A stretch of 64,000 nt of DNA from JADKIH01 sp031417555 (GTDB lineage Bacteria; Bacteroidota; Bacteroidia; AKYH767-A; 2013-40CM-41-45). Location of the stretch: assembly GCA_031417555.1 (NCBI GenBank), contig JANOVV010000029.1, forward strand, positions 1-64,000. The letters run 5' to 3'. Of this stretch, positions 1 through 7,515 are shown piece by piece (the first letter of the stretch is position 1; each line of letters begins with the position of its first letter). The position numbers were made by a program, and so were the translations under genes. Below the pieces are notes generated by a model that made no database searches, was not told the origin of the DNA, and saw nothing but the letters and a program-made list of their open reading frames with translations.

Positions 1-137
1 CCTTGGTTCATTTTGAAGGATTTATTCCCTCAAAAGTCCAAATCAAATTCAAATCGAAAAATCAAAGAACGACACTCAATACCAATATAATCAATACATT
101 TAATATCTTTATCAATTCAACAACCGGACACTATTGA
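1..137 (+). CDS. possible C-terminal tail of a gene entering from the left edge
   Basis: Reading from base 3, one frame stays open for 44 codons to a TGA at 135-137, while the other two forward frames close earlier and reverse frames are broken by frequent stops. The translated tail is rich in Thr, Asn and Ile and looks like the end of an exported beta-rich protein, but it carries no recognisable motif. With only 44 codons visible in AT-rich DNA this could be chance, so it is a weak call. Confidence 0.3.
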   Translation, partial: LVHFEGFIPSKVQIKFKSKNQRTTLNTNIINTFNIFINSTTGHY

Positions 138-238
138 TAAAGTATATATCTTTATATTGTAATTTCAAGAATTAAAAAATGTCATATGAATGACAATAAA
201 AATAAATACTAGCAATATTCTTGCGTTTAATTTACACT

Positions 239-1177
239 ATGAAAAAATCGATCTCTTTAATATTTTTGTTACTGATAATTTCAATTTTAAAAGTCAATTC
301 ACAAGGATGCAGTGATGCCGGATTTTGTACAATGGGTTCATTAAAACACAATGAGAAAAACGATTCCTTAAAGTTGAACTCGGCAAAAGTTATTTTTAGT
401 TATGGAATTGGTGAACAGGGAACAACAATTATCCAAACAATACCTGAAGTTAATTTCAGTTTAGTTAAGAATAATACAATCCAGTTACGTCTGCCTTATA
501 TGTTTATCAGCGGAAATCTCGGAAATAACAATGGAATTGGAGATTTGTCATTAAGCATTACACAAACTTTTACAAAGACCGATAAAATTAAATTGAACGG
601 CACCATTGGAATTAAAATTGCATCGGGTCAGTCAAATGATTTCCTTATTCCTGATTATATTTCATTTGATATTCTTCCCTTACCAATGCCATACCAAACC
701 AGTCTTGGAACTAATGACCTTATTTTAGGTACTTCCCTTGAATATAAACGCTGGTATTTTGGTATAGGTTATCAGCATGTCCTTGCAAACAAAAACAAAA
801 ATCTATTTCTAAGAATCCGCTGGTCTGGGAATAGTGATGCTCAAAAATATTTTGAATCTAATCTTCTTAATCGTGGTGATGATGCACTATTGAGAGTAGA
901 AAGAATATTTAACATAAAGAAATTTTCATGTACTGCCGGACTTATAGGAATATACAGAATACAAGAAGATAAAATAAGTAATTTTCAAAATGAAGAAATA
1001 GATGTTTACGGTTCGGATGGGTTAACATTAAACTTGACAGGAAGTACACAATATAATTTTTCGCAAAATTTTGGTTTGAATTTTTCATTCGGAATGCCTT
1101 TGAAAGTCCGCGAAGTTAGACCTGATGGATTGACACGAAAACTGGTACTAAACACTTCTTTAAACTATATTTTTTGA
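239..1177 (+). CDS. exported outer-membrane beta-barrel protein, function unknown
   Basis: This 312-residue protein begins with a clear signal peptide (MKKSISLIFLLL, cleavage expected after about residue 21 before QGC). I use the ATG at 239 because the reading frame only extends upstream to a TTG and the hydrophobic stretch follows the ATG directly. The rest is alternating polar and hydrophobic strands rich in Gly, Asn and aromatic residues, and the protein ends in Phe, as outer-membrane barrels do. It resembles Bacteroidota proteins loosely annotated as transporters or MetA-pathway-type barrels. A cysteine-containing segment directly after the signal peptide is unusual. No substrate can be inferred. 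It stands alone, convergent with the Kelch gene on its right. Confidence 0.75.
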   Translation: MKKSISLIFLLLIISILKVNSQGCSDAGFCTMGSLKHNEKNDSLKLNSAKVIFSYGIGEQGTTIIQTIPEVNFSLVKNNTIQLRLPYMFISGNLGNNNGIGDLSLSITQTFTKTDKIKLNGTIGIKIASGQSNDFLIPDYISFDILPLPMPYQTSLGTNDLILGTSLEYKRWYFGIGYQHVLANKNKNLFLRIRWSGNSDAQKYFESNLLNRGDDALLRVERIFNIKKFSCTAGLIGIYRIQEDKISNFQNEEIDVYGSDGLTLNLTGSTQYNFSQNFGLNFSFGMPLKVREVRPDGLTRKLVLNTSLNYIF

Positions 1178-1267
1178 AATTTTCAAAATTAATTTCGTGC
1201 AACTATTTATTTTCAAAAATTGGACATATTAAATCAATTCATCAATAAAGAAAATTGTTTTCAATTT

Positions 1268-2584
1268 TTAATTTCCATTCTCTAAAATAACCAAACGAAT
1301 AGTTTCAATAAATTTTTCAGTTTTAAGAGTGCATAAATAAATACCCGGAGATAGATTGAAATTAGAATAATTTATAGAATGATTTCCGGGATTTAACTCA
1401 GTATTAATTAGCATAGAAATAATTTTACCATTTACATTTAAAATATTTATAGTTGTTAATGATTTTTGTGCTAAGAAGAAACTAATTGTTGTTTTATCAA
1501 GTGTAGGATTGGGTGAACATTTCAATAAAGAAATATTATTTGGTTTTTCATTTACTGTATTTAAGAAAGAAGAAATTCCTCCATACACCCATGTTTCAGC
1601 ATTCAATGCAGAGGTGCCTTGTCCGCCAAAAATTATCATCTTATCCTGTGAAGGAATATAAATATAGGTATGTCCGTAGCGTGCACTTGGTTTAATGGAA
1701 TCTTGAGGGATTGTATTCCACGTTTGCGAATCAAGTGAAAATGACAATAAATCATTCATCGCTCCGGAAGTATTTCCCTGATTAAGTGAGTCTCCTCCAA
1801 ATACTACAACATTGCCGTTACCGCAATAGACAAGGGTTGTAAAATGTCTGGCAACCGGAGATATTAAAGGAATGTGATTGGTCCACGTAAAATTGTCAAC
1901 ATTGAGCGACCAAATATCATTCAGGTTACCTGTACTTTGTCCTCCAAAGACAATCATCTCTCTTCGTTCCGGTGCAAAGCATTGCGAAGTGAGGCAACGC
2001 CTCAAAGGAAAGTCTAAATTAGTTCTCTCTGTCCAGCTTTGATTGTCGACATTGAACGACCATGTATCATCAAAACGTCCGGAGGTAGTGAAGCCTGCAA
2101 AACTAATTATGTTCCTGTTTAATGGATCGAATACAGATGCGACACCGTAACGTTTAAGAGGGGCACCGGAAACATTTCCATCCGGAAATAATTCCTGCCA
2201 GGTACTGTCGTTAAAATTAAAGGCCCAGATATCATTGTACAATGTATTGCCATTCCCCGACCAAACCAACATTCGATTAGATATGGAATCAAACATTGAA
2301 ACATGAGTGTAACGAGGGTCAGGAAGCAGGGTGGAGGTAGTTGGAATTACAGACCATTCGTTTGTATTCAAATCAAGACTCCAGATGTCATTTACAGGGC
2401 CACTTGCGGTAACACCTCCAAAAACAATCATCTTGTTAGTGCCGGCAATATAAATTGCTGATGCATTGCTTCGGGATGTAATATTACCAGTTGTAACTAA
2501 CTCCTTCCATTCCTGAGAATAAGTATTGCAGAATGGAAAGAAAGAAAGAATAAAAAGAATAAAAGTGTTTGTTTTTGATTGCAT
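1268..2584 (-). CDS. Kelch-repeat beta-propeller protein with T9SS C-terminal sorting domain
   Basis: The 438-residue product starts at the ATG at 2584, where a signal peptide begins (MQSKTNTFILFILSFF); the 17 codons upstream look like leader sequence. Six Kelch motifs follow, each with a Phe-Gly-Gly or similar turn and a later NDIWSL/W pair (for example IVFGG...NDIWSL), enough for one six-bladed propeller. After a short linker the last 75 or so residues form a T9SS type A sorting domain (SPNPTLDK near its start, LSPGIYLC near its end). The protein should be exported through the outer membrane and anchored or released at the cell surface. The ligand is unknown. A second Kelch/T9SS protein lies at 46.9-48.1 kb. 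Confidence 0.85.
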   Translation of the reverse strand: MQSKTNTFILFILSFFPFCNTYSQEWKELVTTGNITSRSNASAIYIAGTNKMIVFGGVTASGPVNDIWSLDLNTNEWSVIPTTSTLLPDPRYTHVSMFDSISNRMLVWSGNGNTLYNDIWAFNFNDSTWQELFPDGNVSGAPLKRYGVASVFDPLNRNIISFAGFTTSGRFDDTWSFNVDNQSWTERTNLDFPLRRCLTSQCFAPERREMIVFGGQSTGNLNDIWSLNVDNFTWTNHIPLISPVARHFTTLVYCGNGNVVVFGGDSLNQGNTSGAMNDLLSFSLDSQTWNTIPQDSIKPSARYGHTYIYIPSQDKMIIFGGQGTSALNAETWVYGGISSFLNTVNEKPNNISLLKCSPNPTLDKTTISFFLAQKSLTTINILNVNGKIISMLINTELNPGNHSINYSNFNLSPGIYLCTLKTEKFIETIRLVILENGN

Positions 2585-3022
2585 ATTAATTGAATTTACG
2601 AGATTACGAGGAAAGCAGATTGTTTTAAAGAACAATATTATGATTTAACTCTACTGATAAAGCAGTTTATTAAAACGAAATGGAAGGATTATTCAAAAAT
2701 ACCAGAATTATAAATACGCGATTGAATCGGTTCTTAATTTCTGGTTATAAACGTATAAACTATTTTTATTATTTAAAACATAATCAATATTACATTTTCT
2801 GAAGAAAAGGTGTGAGGTAACAAATTTGTTTTAAGATGAAGAAACAGTTTCGTTTATAACTTCAAAACGTATAAAGTAAAATTAGAAGTAATTGTCCTTA
2901 TATTGCTTATAAATATCATTATTAGCTCTGATTTTTTATTAAAATCAATTTATAAGGTTTAGAAAAAGCTTAAAGCATTTGCTAAATAATGCGATAATTT
3001 CACATTAAAATTATTTTTACGT
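2585..3022. other. intergenic region between divergent genes, nothing recognised
   Basis: This 438-bp AT-rich stretch separates the Kelch gene (leftward) from the desaturase gene (rightward). It must hold both promoters, but I find no clean TTG/TAnnTTTG pair, no strong hairpin and no plausible small open reading frame. Confidence 0.5.
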
Positions 3023-4066
3023 ATGTCATTCATTGAAAACATTTTGGAAGTCCCTTCATACGGATGGAAAGATCAAAGCGGAAACCTTGTTAAACCAAAT
3101 GTAGGCCAGTTATTAAAAGAATTTTTCTCACGATTAAATATTTTCAAATCGAAGAAAAATTGGTTAGCATTTACAAGTTGGGGCACTGTCTTGGCATTAT
3201 TACCTTTTGTTATCATTTTTGCTGTTTACTATTTCAGTTTTACATTAATATTTGTAGGTTTTTTATACGGAATGTTTGTAATGGGAACTCATGGTACAAT
3301 TTGGTATCACCGATATTCAACACATCAGGCTTATAAGTTTAAGAATAAATTCTGGCGGTTCATTACACAAAATCTTGTTCCTAGAATGATACCGGTAGAA
3401 ATTTATGTAGTTTCTCACCATGTACATCATGCAAAATCAGATACGCCTGGAGATCCTTACAATGCAAATGGAGGCTGGCTTTATTGTTTTCTTGCAGATG
3501 TAAATCATCAACCTATTGCACAAAATTTATCGGAAGAAGATTATAAACGTGTTTCAGGTTTTCTTAAACATACAGGCGTTGTTTGTAATTCTTACTCTCA
3601 ATACAAGCGGTGGGGTTCTGTCTCTCATCCATTTTATACAATTATAGGTATAGTTTTAAACCTGACTTTTTGGTATTCTGTTTTTTATCTTATCGGAGGA
3701 AATGTGATGGCTTGTACATTATTGGGCGGTGCATTTTTTTGGGCTGTAGGTGTACGAACTTTCAACTATAACGGCCATGGCAGGGGAGAAGATAAAAAGA
3801 ATCCGGAAACGGATTTTAGTGAGAATGACAGATCAGTCAATCAATATTGGCCGGGCATTGTTGCAGGAGAATGGCATAACAATCACCACCTTTTTCCCGG
3901 AAGCGCCCGTGCAGGGTTCTTAAAATATCAAATCGATTTTGCCTGGTATTATATTTATTTTTTATACCTCATTGGTGGCGTAAGCTCTTATCATAATTCT
4001 AAAAAACAGTTTTTTCAATATTACTATCAGCCATACCGGGAAAAAATTAAACAAGGGAAAGGGTAG
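3023..4066 (+). CDS. membrane acyl-CoA/acyl-lipid desaturase (stearoyl-CoA desaturase type)
   Basis: The 347-residue integral membrane protein carries the three histidine boxes of the di-iron desaturase family: HRYSTH at residues 96-101, HHVHH at 132-136 and HNNHH near 284-288. Hydrophobic pairs around residues 52-88 and 220-245 provide the membrane hairpins. Family members insert a cis double bond into acyl chains using O2 and an electron donor, which implies aerobic or microaerobic life. The length matches bacterial delta-9 type enzymes. It is a single gene whose ATG lies immediately after an AT-rich leader. The exact double-bond position cannot be told from sequence. Confidence 0.9.
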   Translation: MSFIENILEVPSYGWKDQSGNLVKPNVGQLLKEFFSRLNIFKSKKNWLAFTSWGTVLALLPFVIIFAVYYFSFTLIFVGFLYGMFVMGTHGTIWYHRYSTHQAYKFKNKFWRFITQNLVPRMIPVEIYVVSHHVHHAKSDTPGDPYNANGGWLYCFLADVNHQPIAQNLSEEDYKRVSGFLKHTGVVCNSYSQYKRWGSVSHPFYTIIGIVLNLTFWYSVFYLIGGNVMACTLLGGAFFWAVGVRTFNYNGHGRGEDKKNPETDFSENDRSVNQYWPGIVAGEWHNNHHLFPGSARAGFLKYQIDFAWYYIYFLYLIGGVSSYHNSKKQFFQYYYQPYREKIKQGKG

Positions 4067-4084
4067 GCCGTAGAAAGGATAGTT

Positions 4085-4109
4085 GGGAGATGATGGGGGG
4101 AAGGGGGGG
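4085..4109 (+). other. G-rich tract with G-quadruplex potential downstream of the desaturase
   Basis: Within 25 bases there are G runs of 3, 6 and 7, spaced by 7 and 2 bases, in otherwise AT-rich DNA. It starts 19 bases after the desaturase stop codon and is followed by a T-rich stretch. The long runs can supply four G3 tracts. A homopolymer sequencing error in the run lengths is possible. Confidence 0.4.
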
Positions 4110-4179
4110 TTATGTTTTTCTTTTTAGGAGGATTACTACTTGAGCATTTTTTAAATTAACTCCATTAATTATTACATTT

Positions 4180-4208
4180 TTGGTCTTTTAACATCATAAT
4201 TAATTTTG
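4180..4208 (+). promoter_or_regulatory. Bacteroidota-type promoter of the gene at 4237
   Basis: A TTG at 4180-4182 is followed after exactly 18 bases by TAATTTTG at 4201-4208, which fits the Bacteroidota sigma-ABfr consensus (TTG, 17-19 nt, TAnnTTTG). Transcription would begin near 4215, about 22 bases before the ATG at 4237. Confidence 0.6.
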
Positions 4209-4236
4209 TGATTATCTTGACACTTTAGTTCGTCTT

Positions 4237-5034
4237 ATGGGGAAATTTATTCTACTTAAAATATTTTTCGCAGGTGTTTTTATCCTAATGTATTCAAAAA
4301 CTTTTTCTCAGGATATCATCGTTCGTACAAACAATGATTCAATTAGAGCTAAGGTGGTTGGAATAACTATGGATAAAATAAAATTCCGATACAACAATGT
4401 TAAAAATGGCCCGGTTTTAGAAATTCATAAAAACAATGTAAAGCAAATTATATATGAAAATGGCTCAAAGCTGACAATTGTTTACAATCGCTTTGAAATA
4501 CCATCTGACATGGTTGTTCATATACGTTCCCATGCTATAAAAGTAGATTTATTCTCGCCTCTTTTAAATCATTTTACAATCGGCTATGAAAGAAAAATAA
4601 AACTTGGTATTAATCTCGAACTTAAAGCTTCTATTATCGGTACTAATATTTCAAAGTTTATAAATCATTCAGAAGGTTATTTTATAAAAGGAGGAGTTAA
4701 ATTTATTCGTTTATCAGACAGCTATTCCAAAGGATTAAAATATATTCATCCTCTAAAAGGAAGTTATTTTAAGCCTGAATTTATTTTTGGTCAATATAAA
4801 AAATACGAGGAAAATAAAGTTGTCCTTTATACACATTATGTGCTTGACATGGTTTTCGGTAAGCAATATTTACTGAGCAAAAAAATAGCGGTGGATTATT
4901 ATGGCGGTGCGGGTTTTGGAATTCAAAAGTCTTCTATGGATAATGATTTTACATATGCATATTCTCATATTTTTCTTGGAAAAAAAATTCCTTTAATAAT
5001 AACAGGTGGATTAACAATTGGGTTTGTTTTTTAA
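4237..5034 (+). CDS. exported protein with N-terminal periplasmic domain and C-terminal barrel-like region, unknown function
   Basis: The 265-residue product has a signal peptide (residues 1-25, ending TFSQ). Residues 26-90 show a pattern common in Bacteroidota exported proteins: a D-x-I-x-x-x-x-x-D-S-I-x-A-K-V opening, then a KIKFRY strand and a VKQIIYENG strand. The remainder is amphipathic beta strands with aromatic residues and ends in Phe, consistent with an outer-membrane or surface barrel. It has its own promoter and no co-directional partner close by, so context gives no functional hint. I do not recognise a named family. Confidence 0.7.
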   Translation: MGKFILLKIFFAGVFILMYSKTFSQDIIVRTNNDSIRAKVVGITMDKIKFRYNNVKNGPVLEIHKNNVKQIIYENGSKLTIVYNRFEIPSDMVVHIRSHAIKVDLFSPLLNHFTIGYERKIKLGINLELKASIIGTNISKFINHSEGYFIKGGVKFIRLSDSYSKGLKYIHPLKGSYFKPEFIFGQYKKYEENKVVLYTHYVLDMVFGKQYLLSKKIAVDYYGGAGFGIQKSSMDNDFTYAYSHIFLGKKIPLIITGGLTIGFVF

Positions 5035-5158
5035 TTGAGATGTTGAAATACGACGTACTTTTTTGATGGATTAATTAGATAGAGAAGTTTTTTTATTTGG
5101 TATGCATAAAATGCTATATATCAAGTATTTGTAAAGACATACTTTGAAGGTTTCCCTT

Positions 5159-5187
5159 TTGTTTTCGCTTTAAAACAAATAACTTTG
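5159..5187 (+). promoter_or_regulatory. promoter of the inositol-lipid operon
   Basis: TTG at 5159-5161, an 18-base spacer and TAACTTTG at 5180-5187 form a perfect Bacteroidota vegetative promoter. Transcription should start near 5194, giving a 5' leader of about 125 nt before the ATG at 5319. The seven genes to 12311 follow with overlaps or gaps of at most 16 bases, so this is probably the main promoter for all of them. Confidence 0.7.
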
Positions 5188-5318
5188 CAGCAAATAACAT
5201 TTAATTCACTTATTTTTTAATAATTTTCAAATAAATAAATGCGCCAGTCGTCTGCTCTTTTATTGTACGCAAGGATTAAAAAAATTAGTTAATAATATTA
5301 TTAGATAAATATATTGAC

Positions 5319-6644
5319 ATGACCACCACCATAAAACCAGCAAAGGGAAAACTAGGTATTTTGACTGTAGGAATGGGAGCAGTTTCCACCACATTTATAG
5401 CCGGAGTTTTCGCAAGTAGAAAAGGATTAGAAAAACCAATCGGTTCGTTTACTCAATTAGGAACAATACGATTAGGCAAACGAACAGAACACAGAAATCC
5501 ATTAGTAAAAGAATTTGTTGATCTGGCAGATCTTAATGATTTAGTATTTGGAGGTTGGGATATTTTTCCGGACAATGCTTTTGAGGCGGCAATGCATGCC
5601 GGAGTTTTAGATAAATACCGTCATTTAAATCCATTGCGTGAAGAACTTTCTTCCATTGTTCCAATGAAAGCAGTTTTTGATCCTGTGTATGTAAAAAGAC
5701 TTCATGGAACACATGTGAAAAAAATCGTATCGAAAAAGGAACAAGCGGAAGCTTTAATAAATGATATTGCTGATTTTAAAAGTAAAAATAACTGCAATAG
5801 ATTAGTTATGATTTGGTGTGCATCAACAGAAATTTATATTGAACAAAGTACTGTACACAATTCACTGAAAAATTTCGAAAAAGGTTTAGAGGAAAATCAT
5901 CCTGATATTTCGCCATCTATGATTTATGCTTACGCTTCTCTTCGTTCGGGCGTGCCTTTTGCCAATGGTGCACCTAATCTAACCTGCGATGTCCCGGCTT
6001 TGGAAGAATTAGCTCTTATGATGGAAGTTCCAATTGCCGGTAAAGATTTTAAGACGGGCCAGACATTAATGAAAACAATAGTAGCACCCGGTTTAAAAGC
6101 TAGAATGTTAGGTATCCGCGGATGGTTTTCTACAAACATTCTCGGCAATCGCGATGGCGAAGTGCTAGATGATCCGGATAATTTTAAAACAAAAGAAGTT
6201 TCAAAACTAAGTGTATTAGATAATATTTTAGAACCTGATAAACACCCCGAACTTTATGGTGATCTGTATCATAAAGTCCGTATCAACTATTATCCTCCAC
6301 ATGGAGACAATAAAGAAAGTTGGGACAATATCGATATCACCGGATGGATGGGTTATGAAATGCAGATTAAAATAAATTTTCTTTGCCGTGATTCTATTCT
6401 TGCAGCTCCTATAGTTTTGGATTTAGCTTTATTTCTGGATCTTGCTCAACGTTCTGAAATGAGCGGAATTCAGGAATGGCTTTCTTTTTATTTTAAATCC
6501 CCACAAACTACACCGGGCCTTCCGCCGCAACATGATATTTTCAAGCAACTCATGAAACTTGAAAATACACTTCGTCATATTAAAGGTGAAGATTTAATTA
6601 CACATCTCGGACTCGACTATTATCAGGAATTCATAGAGGGCTGA
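5319..6644 (+). CDS. ino1: myo-inositol-1(3)-phosphate synthase
   Basis: This 441-residue cytosolic enzyme should convert glucose-6-phosphate to inositol-3-phosphate using tightly bound NAD. The N-terminal Rossmann motif GMGAVSTTFIAGV lies at residues 17-30, a FANGAPN segment near 210 matches the family's NGSPQN-type loop, and DFKTGQT near 243 matches the conserved GDDFKSGQT active-site segment. The C-terminal VLDLALFLDLA helix is also characteristic. It is the first gene behind the promoter at 5159 and its TGA overlaps the ATG of the PgpA-type gene by one base. In Bacteroides the orthologue opens the inositol-lipid cluster, and the same order is kept here. Confidence 0.93.
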   Translation: MTTTIKPAKGKLGILTVGMGAVSTTFIAGVFASRKGLEKPIGSFTQLGTIRLGKRTEHRNPLVKEFVDLADLNDLVFGGWDIFPDNAFEAAMHAGVLDKYRHLNPLREELSSIVPMKAVFDPVYVKRLHGTHVKKIVSKKEQAEALINDIADFKSKNNCNRLVMIWCASTEIYIEQSTVHNSLKNFEKGLEENHPDISPSMIYAYASLRSGVPFANGAPNLTCDVPALEELALMMEVPIAGKDFKTGQTLMKTIVAPGLKARMLGIRGWFSTNILGNRDGEVLDDPDNFKTKEVSKLSVLDNILEPDKHPELYGDLYHKVRINYYPPHGDNKESWDNIDITGWMGYEMQIKINFLCRDSILAAPIVLDLALFLDLAQRSEMSGIQEWLSFYFKSPQTTPGLPPQHDIFKQLMKLENTLRHIKGEDLITHLGLDYYQEFIEG

Positions 6645-7105
6645 TGGGCAAAAAGCTTAACAGTTTTATCGCTACATCAGGCGGTATCGGTTATCTACCT
6701 CTTGCCCCGGGAACCTGGGCTGCTGGTGCATTGGCTATCCTTTGGTTCTTTGTTTGTCAGAAATTTCCGGATACTATAATCTGGCAAGTTCTTCTTGCTT
6801 GTTTATTATTTATTGGTGGTGTTTATTTTTCAGGAAAACTAATTTCTGATAAAGAAAAAGACCCATCCTTTGTTGTAATTGATGAAGTCGCCGGAATGGC
6901 TGTTACGTTATTATTTATTCCTCTTGCTTGGCAGAATTTTGTTGTAGGATTTATTCTATTCAGATTTTTTGATATTCTCAAACCGCTTGGAATAAAAAAA
7001 ATGGAAAAAATGAGAAAAGGCTGGGGAATTATGCTTGATGATATTCTCGCTGGTATATACAGCAATATTGCTTTACACCTTTTAATCTTTTATAAGATAT
7101 GGTAA
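6644..7105 (+). CDS. pgpA: PgpA-family phosphatase, probable phosphatidylinositol-phosphate phosphatase
   Basis: The 153-residue membrane protein has the PgpA signatures: PLAPGTW at residues 19-25, DPSFVVIDE at 73-81, RFFDILKP at 107-114 and GIMLDDILAG at 128-137, with Asp80, Glu81, Asp110, Asp132 and Asp133 as probable metal or catalytic acids. Family members dephosphorylate phosphatidylglycerophosphate. Wedged between ino1 and a CDP-alcohol phosphatidyltransferase, this copy more likely removes phosphate from phosphatidylinositol-phosphate, as proposed for the equivalent gene in the Bacteroides inositol-lipid cluster. It overlaps the previous gene by one base and the next by seven, which points to translational coupling. 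A general PgpA role remains possible. Confidence 0.87.
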   Translation: MGKKLNSFIATSGGIGYLPLAPGTWAAGALAILWFFVCQKFPDTIIWQVLLACLLFIGGVYFSGKLISDKEKDPSFVVIDEVAGMAVTLLFIPLAWQNFVVGFILFRFFDILKPLGIKKMEKMRKGWGIMLDDILAGIYSNIALHLLIFYKIW

Positions 7106-7515
7106 TTAAATATCTTAAATCTCTGAATTATTCGGAAAATTTTAAAAAATTTATCCGCTTTCAACTAACTGCCTTAATTGCAACATCTATTGACTTCTTT
7201 ATAACAATATTGCTTAAAGAATATTTTCATCAGTATTATACCTTAGCAGTGGGTGTTGGCGCTTGTGCCGGTGCTTTGGCCGCCTTTACTGTAAATCGGT
7301 ACTGGGTTTTCAAATCTCTTGAAAGGAATCCATTGGGTCAGGGATTTCGTTACTTCATTATTGCAATGGGAAGTGTAATTTTAAATACAGCCGGAACCTA
7401 CATATTAACTGAATCAATAAATATTTCATATATAGTTTCAAAAGCAATTGTAGCCCTCATTATCGGATTTACTTATTCATTTTATTTTTCAAAGCGTTTT
7501 GTATTTTATGCATAA
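7099..7515 (+). CDS. GtrA-family four-helix membrane protein
   Basis: The 138-residue protein has about four hydrophobic helices (residues 22-40, 46-65, 84-103 and 110-131) and the family patterns FxxxGxxAT...DF (here QLTALIATSIDF) and AFTVNRYWVF at 64-73. GtrA-like proteins are thought to move or flip polyprenyl-linked sugars or lipids, though the function is not settled. Its ATG overlaps the PgpA-type gene by seven bases and its stop overlaps the DUF5686 gene by eight. Within an inositol-lipid operon a flippase or membrane-chaperone role for a lipid intermediate is a reasonable inference, not a demonstration. Confidence 0.85.
   Translation: MVIKYLKSLNYSENFKKFIRFQLTALIATSIDFFITILLKEYFHQYYTLAVGVGACAGALAAFTVNRYWVFKSLERNPLGQGFRYFIIAMGSVILNTAGTYILTESINISYIVSKAIVALIIGFTYSFYFSKRFVFYA

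Noticed and set aside
1251..1268. small hairpin (AAAATTG/CAATTTT) as terminator of the Kelch gene
   Set aside because: The stem is seven AT-rich base pairs and overlaps the stop codon region; too weak to call.
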